This document shows, piece after piece, positions 43,043 through 51,991 of a DNA stretch of 64,000 bases. Source of the stretch: AP-15 sp963775875. GTDB lineage: Bacteria > Pseudomonadota > Alphaproteobacteria > ATCC43930 > CGMCC-115725. The stretch lies in contig CAVZKP010000040.1 of NCBI GenBank assembly GCA_963775875.1, forward strand, positions 1 to 64,000, given 5' to 3'. The notes beneath the pieces are model-generated. The model saw only the letters and a list, made by a program, of their open reading frames with translations. It was not told the origin of the DNA and made no database searches. Position 1 is the first letter of the stretch. Each line of letters starts with the position of its first letter. Position numbers and translations under genes: made by a program.

Positions 43043-44131
43043 TTACCGCAGCTTCAACGTGGCCAGCCCGGCGATCGCCAGGATCGAGGCGATGATCCAG
43101 AAGCGGATGACGATCGTCGGCTCCTGCCAGCCTTTCTGCTCGAAATGATGGTGCAGCGGCGCCATCCGGAATACGCGGCGGCCGGTAATCTTGAAGCTGG
43201 CGACCTGGACGATGACCGAGACCGCCTCGAGCACAAACAACCCGCCGATGATCGCCAGCACCAATTCGTGCTTGGTGACGATGCTGATCGTGCCGAGCGC
43301 GCCGCCGATCGACAGCGAGCCGGTATCGCCCATGAACACCATCGCCGGGGGCGCGTTGAACCACAGAAAGCCGAGGCTGGCCCCGACCATGGCGCCGCAA
43401 AACACCGTCAGCTCGCCGGCGCCCGGAACGTGGTGGATTTGCAGGTAGTTGGCAAAGATCGCGTTGCCGACGAAATAGGCGATCAACGCAAAGCAGCCGG
43501 CCGCGATCATCGCCGGCACGATGGCGAGCCCGTCGAGCCCGTCGGTCAGGTTGACCGCGTTCGACGCGCCGATGATGACGACGACGCCGAACGGCACGAA
43601 CAGCCCGTCGAGATCGATCAGCACGTTCTTGAAAAACGGGACGGCGAGGGTGTTCGCTAGCGGCGCCGGGGTCACATGGCCGAGGGCGACGCAGGCGAGC
43701 GCGCCGACCCCGATTTCGAGCGCGATCTTGGTCCAGCCGGACAGTCCGCGATGTGAATTGCTGGTCAGTTTCTTGTAATCGTCAAAGAAACCGATCAGCC
43801 CGAAACCGACGGTGACCAGCAGCACGATCCAGACATAGGGGTTGGTCAGATCCGCCCACAGCAGGGTCGCGACGGTCAGCGCCAGCAGGATCAGGAACCC
43901 GCCCATCGTCGGCGTGCCCTTTTTGCGGACCAGGTGGCCGGCGGGGCCGTCGAGGCGAATCGGCTGCCCATTGGTTTGCTTCGACCGCAGCCAGGCAATG
44001 ATCGGCTTGCCAAAAGCAAAGCTGATCAGCAGCGCGGTGACTACCGCCCCGCCCGAGCGAAACGTGATGTAGCGGAACAGATTGAACGCTTGGAAGTGAT
44101 CGGCCAGCGGAAACAGGAGCGGGTAAAGCAT
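43043..44131 (-). CDS. mraY: Phospho-N-acetylmuramoyl-pentapeptide transferase MraY
   Basis: A 362-residue membrane enzyme transferring phospho-MurNAc-pentapeptide to undecaprenyl phosphate (lipid I). It has ten helices and the conserved cytoplasmic loops KKGTPTMGGFLIL, GFFDDYKKLTSNSHRGLSG, the catalytic NLTDGLDGLA and the MraY-specific histidine motif PLHHHFEQKGW. The ATG at 44131 is four bases after the murF stop. An in-frame extension to 44200 lies within murF. Confidence 0.97.
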   Translation of the reverse strand: MLYPLLFPLADHFQAFNLFRYITFRSGGAVVTALLISFAFGKPIIAWLRSKQTNGQPIRLDGPAGHLVRKKGTPTMGGFLILLALTVATLLWADLTNPYVWIVLLVTVGFGLIGFFDDYKKLTSNSHRGLSGWTKIALEIGVGALACVALGHVTPAPLANTLAVPFFKNVLIDLDGLFVPFGVVVIIGASNAVNLTDGLDGLAIVPAMIAAGCFALIAYFVGNAIFANYLQIHHVPGAGELTVFCGAMVGASLGFLWFNAPPAMVFMGDTGSLSIGGALGTISIVTKHELVLAIIGGLFVLEAVSVIVQVASFKITGRRVFRMAPLHHHFEQKGWQEPTIVIRFWIIASILAIAGLATLKLR

Positions 44132-44135
44132 CGGA

Positions 44136-45542
44136 TCAGCTCTCGCGCCGAGCCGATTCGGCGGCGAGCCGCGCGACGACATGGCCGAGGCGCACGCCAT
44201 AGGAGCCTTTGACCGTCACGACATCGCCGGGATTGAGGAAATCAAGAAGCGCAGGGATAGCCTGATCGGCGGACCGCCACAACCCGCCCCGGCGCCCCTC
44301 GGGCACAAGCTCGTAGAGGGCCGCCATCGCGTCGCCGACCAGGAACACACGGTCGATCCCCGCCGCGGCAAGCGGGGTCGCCAGTTCGCGGTGGAAACGC
44401 TCGGCCGCGTCGCCGAGTTCGAGCATGTCGCCGAGCACCACCACCCGACGGCCGCCAGCCGTCGTCTCGGTGGCGGCGAGCACCGCAAGCGCGGCCGCAA
44501 CCGCCGCCGGGCTGGAATTGTAGCTCTCGTCGATCAGGGTCAATATCCCGCCCCGCCAGGCGAGCTGGTGGCGCCGTCCGCGGCCCGGCATCGCTTCGAG
44601 TTCGGTGAGCGCCGCCGCGGCGGATCGCCAGTCGCAACCCGCCGCCAGCGCAGCGCCGAGGACGGCAAGCGCGTTCATGACCCAGTGCCGACCGGGAAGG
44701 GGCAGGCGAAAGCGCAGCGGCGAGCCGGCGATGACCACCTCGGCCGTGCTGCCGTTGGGCTCCAATACGCAATCGACGAGTCGAATTGTGGCTTCGGGGT
44801 CGGCGCCAAAGCCGATCACCCGGGCCGCCCCGGCGTTCCTCGCCGCTGCGGCCAGGCCGGGAAAGTGGGGATTGTCCCGGTTCAGCACCGCGGCGCCGCC
44901 GGGCTCGAGGCCAAGAAAGATTTCAGCCTTGGCCTCGGCGATGGCCGCGACCGATCCGAAAAAGCCGAGATGGGCCGGCTCGACCGTCGTGATCACCGCG
45001 ATATGGGGCCGCGCCAGCCGAGTCAGCGCGGCAATTTCGCCGGGATGGTTCATTCCCAGCTCGAACACGCCGTAAGCGGCGCCGGGCGGCAGGCGGGCCA
45101 GCGACAACGGAGCGCCCCAATGATTATTCAGGCTGCCGGCGGAGACGAAAGTCGGACCGCAGGCGCCCAGCGCCAGGCGCAGCGCCTCCTTGGTCCCGGT
45201 CTTGCCGACGCTGCCGGTCACCGCCACGATCCGCGCGAAGCTGCGGGCGCGGGCAAAGCCGCCGAGGGCGCGTAGCCCGACGAGCGTATCCTCGACGCGC
45301 AGCAGCGCCGCCCCCGCCGGCGGCCTGGGGATCTCGCGATCGACTATGGCCGCGGCGGCGCCGCGTTCGAATGCCGCAGCGACAAAATCGTGGCCATCAT
45401 GATTGGGGCCGTGAAGGGCAACGAACAGATCGCCAGCGGCGAGCGTGCGGCTGTCGATCGAAACGCCCGTTGCCGCCCAACCGAGAGCGCTGGTGCCGCC
45501 GGTCGCCCGGACGGCGTCCGCGGCCGACCACAACGGCGTCAT
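44136..45542 (-). CDS. murF: UDP-MurNAc-tripeptide--D-Ala-D-Ala ligase MurF
   Basis: A 468-residue Mur ligase completing the pentapeptide. GVSIDSRTLAAGDLFVAL is the N-terminal UDP-binding domain, VTGSVGKTGTKEAL the ATP loop, SLNNHWGAPLSLARLP and FELGMNHPGEI the MurF signature, and IDESYNSSPAAV the late motif. The ATG at 45542 overlaps the murE stop (ATGA). Confidence 0.96.
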   Translation of the reverse strand: MTPLWSAADAVRATGGTSALGWAATGVSIDSRTLAAGDLFVALHGPNHDGHDFVAAAFERGAAAAIVDREIPRPPAGAALLRVEDTLVGLRALGGFARARSFARIVAVTGSVGKTGTKEALRLALGACGPTFVSAGSLNNHWGAPLSLARLPPGAAYGVFELGMNHPGEIAALTRLARPHIAVITTVEPAHLGFFGSVAAIAEAKAEIFLGLEPGGAAVLNRDNPHFPGLAAAARNAGAARVIGFGADPEATIRLVDCVLEPNGSTAEVVIAGSPLRFRLPLPGRHWVMNALAVLGAALAAGCDWRSAAAALTELEAMPGRGRRHQLAWRGGILTLIDESYNSSPAAVAAALAVLAATETTAGGRRVVVLGDMLELGDAAERFHRELATPLAAAGIDRVFLVGDAMAALYELVPEGRRGGLWRSADQAIPALLDFLNPGDVVTVKGSYGVRLGHVVARLAAESARRES

Positions 45543-47041
45543 CTGCCGCCTCGCGCGATGGCTGCAACCCGGCTGCGACCGGCGCATTCGCGGGCAACCA
45601 CGGCATCGTCGAAGGGGAAGGTCTCGCCGCCGACGATCTGCCCGGTCTCGTGACCCTTGCCGGCGATCACCAGCAGGTCGCCGGGGCCGAGATCGGCGAT
45701 CGCGGCTTCAATCGCGCGTCGGCGATCGCCGATCTCGATAGCCTCCGGCGCAGCGGCGAGGATCGCGTGGCGGATCTCCGCCGGGTCCTCGCCGCGCGGA
45801 TTGTCATCGGTCACGTAAACCCGGTCGGCGGCATCCGCCGCGACGCGCCCCATCAGCGCCCGCTTGCCCGGGTCGCGGTCGCCACCGCAGCCGAACAGCG
45901 CCACCAGACGCGCGGCGGCATGCGGGCGAAGCGCGGAGAGCACGGCAGCGAGCGCGTCAGGGGTATGCGCATAATCGACGACGATCGGAGCGCCGCCCTC
46001 ACCTTCGGCGACGAATTCGAGCCGGCCTGGAACCCCGCTCAAGCCGGCGAGCGACGCAATCGCCGCTTCGGCCGGAATCCCGGTGGCGATCGCCAGACCC
46101 AGCGCGCATAGCGCGTTCATCACCTGAAATTCGCCGAGCAGCGGCAGTCGCAGATCGTGGCGCCGTCCAAAAATCTCGAGCACCAGATCCTGACCGCGGT
46201 CCCGCGGCCGTGACGTCATCACCCGCAAATCGGCGCCCCGTTCGGCGCCGTAGCCGAGAACCGGATGCCCGCGCTCGCGGCACAGCGCCGCCAGATGCGA
46301 AAATTCCCCGCTGTCGCGGTTGAGGATCGCCGGCCGCCCCGGCGCCAACAGATCGGTGAACAGCCGTTCCTTGGCGGCGCGGTACTGCGCCATGTCACGG
46401 TGGTAGTCGAGATGATCGCGGGTGAGGTTGGTAAAGGCGGCTGCGGCGACCGCCAGGCCGTCGAGGCGGAACTGGGCCAGACCGTGGCTCGACGCCTCGA
46501 CCGCGACATGCTCGACCCCCTCTCCGCAAAGGACGGCGAGGTCGCGGTGGAGGGCGATCGGGTCGGGCGTCGTCAGCGCACCCGGACGGCGCCCGGCCGG
46601 AGTCACCAGGCCGAGGGTGCCGAGGCTGGCCGCGGGATGACCGCCGGCGGTCCAGATCTCACGGGTGAAATGGGCGACCGAAGTCTTGCCGTTGGTGCCG
46701 GTGACGGCGGCGATGGTTCGCGGCTGCCGGCGGTAAAAGCGCGCCGCCAGCTGCGCCAGGCGGCGCTGCGGGTTCCCATCGGTGACGACCGTCACCCGGG
46801 CGCGCGATTCCGCCGTGAGGTCGAGCGCCGCCGCGTCGTCGGTCAGGATCGCGACCGCGCCGCGGGCTACCGCATCGTCGGCGAACTTCCTGCCGTCGAG
46901 CCGCGAGCCGGGCAGAGCGGCGAACAGAAAACCAGGAAGCGCCGCACGCGAATCGGCAGTAAGCCCGACAATTTCCGGATCGCCCTGCAGGCCGGATGCG
47001 GCCGGGCGATGGAGGACGCCGATCAGCTCAGTAACCTTCAA
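45539..47041 (-). CDS. murE: UDP-MurNAc-L-Ala-D-Glu--meso-DAP ligase MurE
   Basis: A 500-residue Mur ligase adding the third stem residue. The ATP loop is AVTGTNGKTSVAHF; the selectivity motif DNPRGEDPAEI (DNPR) indicates meso-diaminopimelate, as expected for a Gram-negative. VDYAHTPDALAAVLSALRPH and FGCGGDRDPGKR are conserved. The start is TTG at 47041, overlapping the ftsI end by 14 bases with AAGCGGA upstream; no better start is seen downstream before the conserved region. Confidence 0.95.
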   Translation of the reverse strand: MKVTELIGVLHRPAASGLQGDPEIVGLTADSRAALPGFLFAALPGSRLDGRKFADDAVARGAVAILTDDAAALDLTAESRARVTVVTDGNPQRRLAQLAARFYRRQPRTIAAVTGTNGKTSVAHFTREIWTAGGHPAASLGTLGLVTPAGRRPGALTTPDPIALHRDLAVLCGEGVEHVAVEASSHGLAQFRLDGLAVAAAAFTNLTRDHLDYHRDMAQYRAAKERLFTDLLAPGRPAILNRDSGEFSHLAALCRERGHPVLGYGAERGADLRVMTSRPRDRGQDLVLEIFGRRHDLRLPLLGEFQVMNALCALGLAIATGIPAEAAIASLAGLSGVPGRLEFVAEGEGGAPIVVDYAHTPDALAAVLSALRPHAAARLVALFGCGGDRDPGKRALMGRVAADAADRVYVTDDNPRGEDPAEIRHAILAAAPEAIEIGDRRRAIEAAIADLGPGDLLVIAGKGHETGQIVGGETFPFDDAVVARECAGRSRVAAIARGGR

Positions 47042-48800
47042 TCCGCTTACCTTGCAGGCTTACCGGCATCAATGCTTGTGCGACCGCGGGCGAGGATTCG
47101 TCGACCGGCTGCACTCCGAGCAGCGGGGCGATGCGCACGATGGTGCGGCCCACGGCCGGGGCCGCGGTCCAGCCGGCGGTGGCGTAACCGTGGCTCGCCT
47201 TGGTGCCGTGTGGCTCGTCGACCATCGCCAGGACCAGGTATTTGGGGGCGGTCATCGGGAAGACGCCGAGAAAGCTCGAAAGCAGCTTTCGGTCGGCATA
47301 GCGGGCGCCGACGACCTTATCCGCGGTACCGGTCTTGCCGCCGACAACGTAGCCCGGCGCGTCCACCATCTCGCCGGTGCCGTATTGGACGACCAGCCGC
47401 AACAGTTTACGCATGTGATCGGAGGTTTCCGGTGAAATCACCTGTCGGCCTTGCGGCGCATCGCCCGGCGGTATTTTGAGCAGTGTCGCCTGACGCAGCA
47501 CCCCGCCATTGACCAGCGCCGAGGCCCCGCTGGCGATCTGCAGCGGCGTCTCCGAGATGCCGTGGCCAAAGCCGATGGTCATGACGTTGACCTCGCGCCA
47601 GTGCGTCGGATAGTGCGGCCTGCCGATCTCCTTCAGCTCGAAGGTCGGCGATGTCAGCAGGCCGAACCGGCGCAGATATTCCTGCTGCCGCTCGGCGCCG
47701 ACCGCAAGCGCGATCTTGGCCTCGCCGATGTTCGACGAGTACATCAGGATTTCCGGTACGCTGAGCGGGCGATGCTTGCCGTGATAGTCGGAGATCGTGA
47801 ACCGCCCAATTCGGATCGGGTGCGTCGCGTCGAAAACCCCGGTCATCGTGGTGGCGCCCGAATCGAGCGCCATCGCCGTGGTGAAGATCTTGAACACCGA
47901 GCCGATCTCGTAATCGCCGAGAGTGACCCGGTTGAACATCCGCTCGGCCACTGGAATGTTCGGATGGTTGGGGTCGGGCGCGTCCGGATGGTTCGGATCG
48001 AAATCGGGCAACGACACCAGCGCCAGCACTTCGCCGGTGTTGACGTTCATGATCAGCCCGGCGCCGCCCTTGGCGGTGAAATCGTCGACTACGCGCTGCA
48101 ATTCTTCGCGCAGGATATACTGCAGGCGAAGATCGATCGATAGTTGCAGCGGCTCCTGACGGCCGCGCAGCTGGTCGTCGAGGCCGCGCTCGATCCCCGC
48201 CAGCCCGTTGTCGTCGATCCCGGTATATCCGAGCGCATGCGACAGCAGGCTGCCATAGGGGTAGACGCGGCGCTCCTCGTGAGCGAATTGCAGCCCCGGT
48301 ATGCCGAGCTGGTTGACCGCGTATTCCTGGTCGGGGGTCAAACGGCGCCGGACCCAGACAAAGCCCTTGGCTGAGGTCAGCTTGGCAAAGAGCTCGGCGC
48401 GGTTGAGACCCGGCAAGGTGGCGACGAGCTTGCTGGTCACCTCCGCGGGATCGACGATCTGCCGCGGATTGGCGTAAAGCGAGGGCGTATCGAGCGTCGT
48501 CGCCAGCAACCTGCCGTCACGGTCGATGATGTCGGCGCGACCGGGCGGTGGCGGCGGCGTCGGGTTAAAGCGCGCAATATGCGGCACGGTAACGGCGCCG
48601 GGCAGCAGCGTGACCTGGACGAGCCGCCCGGCGATGACGGCGAAGAGCAGGATGAAGGCGGCGCCGGCGACCAGCAGCCGGGTGCGGCAGCCGTCCAAGG
48701 CCCGCCTCGCCGGCCCGTCCGGAACCACCGGCACGCAGGGCGGCGGCTTGAAATGCCGCGGGCGGCAGGGATTGTTGTCAAACTGGTGGACCGCGCTCAT
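47028..48800 (-). CDS. ftsI: Septal penicillin-binding protein FtsI (PBP3)
   Basis: A class B transpeptidase of about 590 residues. A proline-rich cytoplasmic tail is followed by one membrane helix (LLVAGAAFILLFAVIAGRLV), a pedestal domain (GRADIIDRDGRLLATTLDTP) and the penicillin-binding domain. Its active-site serine motif is GSVFKIFT (about residue 300), followed by YSSNIGEAK (SxN) and GGKTGTADK (KTG). It cross-links septal peptidoglycan made by FtsW. ATG at 48800 shares one base with the ftsL stop; a GTG one codon earlier (48803) is equally placed. Confidence 0.96.
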   Translation of the reverse strand: MSAVHQFDNNPCRPRHFKPPPCVPVVPDGPARRALDGCRTRLLVAGAAFILLFAVIAGRLVQVTLLPGAVTVPHIARFNPTPPPPPGRADIIDRDGRLLATTLDTPSLYANPRQIVDPAEVTSKLVATLPGLNRAELFAKLTSAKGFVWVRRRLTPDQEYAVNQLGIPGLQFAHEERRVYPYGSLLSHALGYTGIDDNGLAGIERGLDDQLRGRQEPLQLSIDLRLQYILREELQRVVDDFTAKGGAGLIMNVNTGEVLALVSLPDFDPNHPDAPDPNHPNIPVAERMFNRVTLGDYEIGSVFKIFTTAMALDSGATTMTGVFDATHPIRIGRFTISDYHGKHRPLSVPEILMYSSNIGEAKIALAVGAERQQEYLRRFGLLTSPTFELKEIGRPHYPTHWREVNVMTIGFGHGISETPLQIASGASALVNGGVLRQATLLKIPPGDAPQGRQVISPETSDHMRKLLRLVVQYGTGEMVDAPGYVVGGKTGTADKVVGARYADRKLLSSFLGVFPMTAPKYLVLAMVDEPHGTKASHGYATAGWTAAPAVGRTIVRIAPLLGVQPVDESSPAVAQALMPVSLQGKRIEGY

Positions 48801-49378
48801 CACCGGTTCTCCGCAATCCGCGCGATCAATTCATCGAGCGATTTAACCCGGGGCATCGGGCTCGGGCGCGCCGCCGCTTTGATCAGCAGCGGGCGGGCCG
48901 GCTCGGGTGCTGCCCCCCGGGTCTCCGCCGGCTCTCGCGTCTCGAGCGCGGCGGTCACCACCCGGGCGGGCTTTTCGGTCGGCCGGCTCGGCGCGGACGG
49001 TTGTTGGCTTGGCAGCGCCGCGCCCTGGGCGGGCGAGATTTCGGCGACGGCCGCGGCGTCCACAACCGGCGCCGGTGGTGGTGGCGGCGGTGCCGGTGGC
49101 GGGCGCATCGGAATGACGGCGACGCTGGCGATCAACTGCTTCGTCGCAATCGGCGCCAGGGACAAATAGCGCTGGTTCATCTGAGCGAGCGTGTCCGGCC
49201 GGTTCAGATAAGCCCATTCGGCGTCGAGCACGCGGATGTCGCGTTCGGCATCGTCCGCCCGTTTGGTGGTTTGGGCGAACTGGTCGGCGAGCGCCTGAAC
49301 CTCGTACTTGACCGCGAACATGGCAAAGCCGGTTGCCGATACCAGAACCAGCCAGAACAAGGCGGAGAGCCTGATCAT
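48800..49378 (-). CDS. ftsL: Cell division protein FtsL with extended proline-rich tail
   Basis: A 192-residue bitopic protein: membrane helix at the very start (LSALFWLVLVSATGFAMFAV), then a coiled-coil segment (YEVQALADQFAQTTKRADDA, ERDIRVLDAEWAYLNRPD) and the family motif LAQMNQRYLSLAPI. After residue 95 comes a long proline/alanine-rich tail with PPPAPPPPPPAP, giving about twice the length of E. coli FtsL. FtsL forms a complex with FtsB and FtsQ that activates FtsWI. It lies between rsmH and ftsI with overlaps on both sides. Confidence 0.88.
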   Translation of the reverse strand: MIRLSALFWLVLVSATGFAMFAVKYEVQALADQFAQTTKRADDAERDIRVLDAEWAYLNRPDTLAQMNQRYLSLAPIATKQLIASVAVIPMRPPPAPPPPPPAPVVDAAAVAEISPAQGAALPSQQPSAPSRPTEKPARVVTAALETREPAETRGAAPEPARPLLIKAAARPSPMPRVKSLDELIARIAENR

Positions 49379-50448
49379 GCGGCGTGCCCTCGTTGCCGCT
49401 CGCGCCGCGGCGGCCAGGGTGGAGCGGCGGTTCGCTCGGCTGCACGCAGCCGCGCCGACCGCGCGCGCGGGTTGCGGGCGAGCTCGTCGGGGCCCGGCTT
49501 GAGCGCCCGGCGGTGCAGCAGACGGAAGCTCGGCGCCGCCGCCGCAGCGGCGACGGGCTCATGGCGTGAAGCGCGCGGCGCGGTGTCGCTGCGCCGCCGC
49601 AAAAAATCCTTGACCCGCCGATCTTCGAGCGAATGGAACGATACGATTGCCAGCCGGCCGCCCGGCATTAGCAGCCGCTCGGCCGCGCCGAGCCCGCGAT
49701 CGAGCTGACCGAGCTCGTCGTTGACCGCGATGCGCAGCGCCTGAAAGGTGCGGGTCGCCGGATCGAGGCCAGGCTCGGCTCGAGGCACCGCGGCGCGGAC
49801 GATCTGGGCGAGTTCGAGGGTGCGCCGGATCGGCTGCTGCTGCCGCGCCGCGGCGATCGCGCGCGCGATCCGGCGGGAAAAGCGCTCTTCGCCGAATTCC
49901 TGGATCAGCTGGGCGAGGTCATCCTCGGCGAGGGTCGCGACGAGATCGGCGGCGCTCTGTCCCGCCCCGCTCATGCGCATGTCGAGCGGCCCGTCGAGCC
50001 GGAACGAGAAACCGCGTTCCGCGCTGTCGAGCTGCATCGAGGAAACGCCGAGATCGAGCGTGATTCCGGCGATTGGCCCCGGGGTTGTCGGCCGCGGCGC
50101 GGACGGCCCCGGCGCACGCAATGCCAGCAGCCGATCCATGTCGCCGAAATCGCCCTGGATAATGGCTAGCCGGCCGGCAGCGACGCCCGCCAGCTCATGG
50201 CCGCGCCGCACCGCCTCGGGGTCGCGGTCGATCGCGATAACCCGACACTTGGCAGCGGCGAGCAACGCCCGGCTATAGCCGCCGGCGCCAAATGTGCCGT
50301 CGACATAAAGGGCATCGTCATGCGGCGACAGCGCCTCGACCACCGCTTCGACCAAGACCGGCACATGCCCGCCCGGATCCCTGGCCGGGCTTCCGGCGGC
50401 GCCGGCGCCAGGTTCCGGATGCGGCGGCGATGGACGGCCCCTCTTCAT
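49375..50448 (-). CDS. rsmH: 16S rRNA m4C1402 methyltransferase RsmH
   Basis: A 357-residue SAM methyltransferase (formerly MraW) that N4-methylates C1402 of 16S rRNA. HVPVLVEAVVEALSPHD and VDGTFGAGGYSRALL form the SAM site; LDLGVSSMQLDSAERGFSFR and GPLDMRMS are the family signature; FHSLEDRRVKDFLR is the conserved end. It starts in an ATGA overlap with mraZ and ends in one with ftsL. Confidence 0.97.
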   Translation of the reverse strand: MKRGRPSPPHPEPGAGAAGSPARDPGGHVPVLVEAVVEALSPHDDALYVDGTFGAGGYSRALLAAAKCRVIAIDRDPEAVRRGHELAGVAAGRLAIIQGDFGDMDRLLALRAPGPSAPRPTTPGPIAGITLDLGVSSMQLDSAERGFSFRLDGPLDMRMSGAGQSAADLVATLAEDDLAQLIQEFGEERFSRRIARAIAAARQQQPIRRTLELAQIVRAAVPRAEPGLDPATRTFQALRIAVNDELGQLDRGLGAAERLLMPGGRLAIVSFHSLEDRRVKDFLRRRSDTAPRASRHEPVAAAAAAPSFRLLHRRALKPGPDELARNPRARSARLRAAERTAAPPWPPRRERQRGHAA

Positions 50449-50912
50449 TCCGCGCGCCGGTCAGACGAGCCACCGAGCGGCGGGATCCTGGTTCCCTGCC
50501 GACGGGCGCGTTCGCGCAGATTTGCCAGATGCTCGGCGAAGCGGCCGGGCTCCCAGATCTGAAAGCTCTTGCCAAGGCCCACAAAGGCCGCGCTGTCGGT
50601 GATGAAGGCGTGTTCGGCGAGGTCCGGTGGCAGCACCACCCGCCCTTCGGTGTCGAAGGGCAGCCGCTGCGACGGGGCGAACAGCAATACCGACAGGTTC
50701 TCCTGCTCGTCGGAAAATTCCTCGAGGGTGTCGACCCGGGCGATCAGCTCTTCCATCCGATCGATGCCGTTGGCGTCGATTGCCGGATACTTGTACGATG
50801 GAAACGCGACGATGCCCGGAAAACGTTGGGCCGCCAACGAGGCGCGAAAGGTCGCCGGCACTGAAACTCGCCCCTTGCGGTCGACCTTGTTCACGTAAGT
50901 GGACAGAAACAT
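50445..50912 (-). CDS. mraZ: Transcriptional regulator MraZ
   Basis: A 155-residue MraZ with two AbrB-like swapped-hairpin domains (FLSTYVNKVDRKGRVSVPAT at 2-21, and LPFDTEGRVVLPPDLAEHAF around 80). It is the first gene of the dcw cluster and in other bacteria represses its own operon by binding direct repeats upstream. ATG at 50912 is chosen by homology (MFLSTYVNKVD), with a GGGAAGAAG stretch upstream; the open frame extends 38 codons further into the leader. Confidence 0.96.
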   Translation of the reverse strand: MFLSTYVNKVDRKGRVSVPATFRASLAAQRFPGIVAFPSYKYPAIDANGIDRMEELIARVDTLEEFSDEQENLSVLLFAPSQRLPFDTEGRVVLPPDLAEHAFITDSAAFVGLGKSFQIWEPGRFAEHLANLRERARRQGTRIPPLGGSSDRRAE

Positions 50913-51005
50913 GCCACTTCTTCCCCCAACGCTCGCCCACGGACGCTCGGCAAGGGGCGCCCGATAGATGCCGCCGAAGTTCCCCCCATCGGCCGCACCC
51001 GTCCA

Positions 51006-51049
51006 TGGGTTGACATGGGATAGCATGGGGCTTTATGGGCGTCAATGGA
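51006..51049 (-). promoter_or_regulatory. dcw promoter overlapped by a 10-bp-periodic MraZ-type operator
   Basis: On the plus strand TGGG occurs at 51006, 51016, 51026 and 51036, with a degenerate TGGA at 51046: exact 10-base spacing, as in known MraZ operators (TGGGN with five-base spacers). On the mraZ strand the same stretch reads as a promoter: -35 TTGACG (51045-51040), a 17-base spacer and -10-like TATCCC (51022-51017). Repressor binding would cover the polymerase site. The boxes lie on the strand opposite to transcription, about 95-135 bases before the mraZ start. Confidence 0.8.
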
Positions 51050-51304
51050 TTTTCGTAATAAAACTTGAGATTTTGTAGTTTGTACGATCGATACCACTCC
51101 GACACAGCATGTAGTTGCCGGACACCAATCGGACGCAAGCAGCGGATAGACTGTCTCATCGACGGCGTTGGCCGGAACGTAGGGTGCATCGGCCGTTTCG
51201 CATGTGCCGCGCAAGGCGGCCGGATGGGATGGCGATGTGCGGCGGGCGGCGATCGGTGCGGCGGTCGGGCTTTCGCCTTCAGGATCCGCCCCGTCATCAC
51301 CGGA

Positions 51305-51529
51305 TCATCCCTCCGCGGCGACCAGTTTGCTCGGCAGGCGCGGCACCATCTCCAGTGTCTGGTTGGCAACCAGAAATTTACAATGGTCGTAGAGGGCAAT
51401 CCGCGCCGCTTCGGTGCGGTTGTTGCCGTAGAGACCGGTCTCGACCAAGCGATCGAGGTACCACACGGTCTGAACATTGACCGACAGGGTGATCAGTTCT
51501 GATCTCAGCGGATTTGCGTCTCTCGCCAT
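51305..51529 (-). CDS. Small ribbon-helix-helix-like protein, hypothetical
   Basis: A 74-residue frame from ATG at 51529: MARDANPLRSELITLSVNVQ, TVWYLDRLVETGLYGNNRTE, AARIALYDHCKFLVANQTLE. A beta-like strand followed by two helices with GxNRTEAARIAL resembles the ribbon-helix-helix DNA-binding proteins (CopG/MetJ-like), but with aromatic residues in the helix. It lies between rnpB and mraZ on the same strand. No convincing ribosome site is seen, and the 77 codons open upstream are low-complexity. The function is unknown. Confidence 0.5.
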   Translation of the reverse strand: MARDANPLRSELITLSVNVQTVWYLDRLVETGLYGNNRTEAARIALYDHCKFLVANQTLEMVPRLPSKLVAAEG

Positions 51530-51991
51530 CGCTACACCAAATCTACGAAACCCTTGCCAAAAGAATGCCATAAAAAAGGCGATATTGGCCAGCGGAATCA
51601 TTCGTTGCGACCGGCGGCCCCGGCGGTAGCGACGGATCGCTCTACCCAGCACACATCGCGCTTCCAGAATTGGCGATAAAAAGAACGGGCGACCCCGTGA
51701 AGGCCGCCCGCTTCGTCCCCCCGAGTGTGGCGCGCAGGCTTGGCAACGTCGCCCGCAGAGGTATCGCCAATCGCCGGGCCGCAGCCGCGGGGATCAGCGT
51801 CGCGACCACACCCTTCCGAGCTTATTCGGACGCGCTGGCGCGGCAACTGCGCAATCAGCGATCCACAGGGTTTTCCCCAAAAAAGCGCAGTTATCCCCCG
51901 TCGATCCGCCAAATCTTCCACCCGTGACAGGTGACGTCGCCTGGGGCGAGCCTCGCAGCGCCATCCAGCGCGAGAATTGATTCCGAACGGC
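51530..51991. other. Non-coding spacer between rnpB and the small hypothetical ORF
   Basis: About 460 bases without a convincing gene. Arginine-rich open frames on both strands lack family features and ribosome sites. The part near 51860-51900 has TCCACAGG and TTATCCCC sequences that superficially resemble DnaA-type boxes but do not match the consensus. Confidence 0.5.

Noticed and set aside
33600..50450. Long plus-strand open frames opposite ftsZ, ftsA, murC, ftsW and other dcw genes
   Set aside because: They are arginine/alanine/glycine-rich antisense shadows of well-conserved genes in GC-rich DNA, without ribosome sites or family motifs.
51860..51910. DnaA boxes or a replication origin upstream of rnpB
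   Set aside because: TCCACAGG and TTATCCCC only partly match the consensus and no cluster of boxes or origin genes is present.
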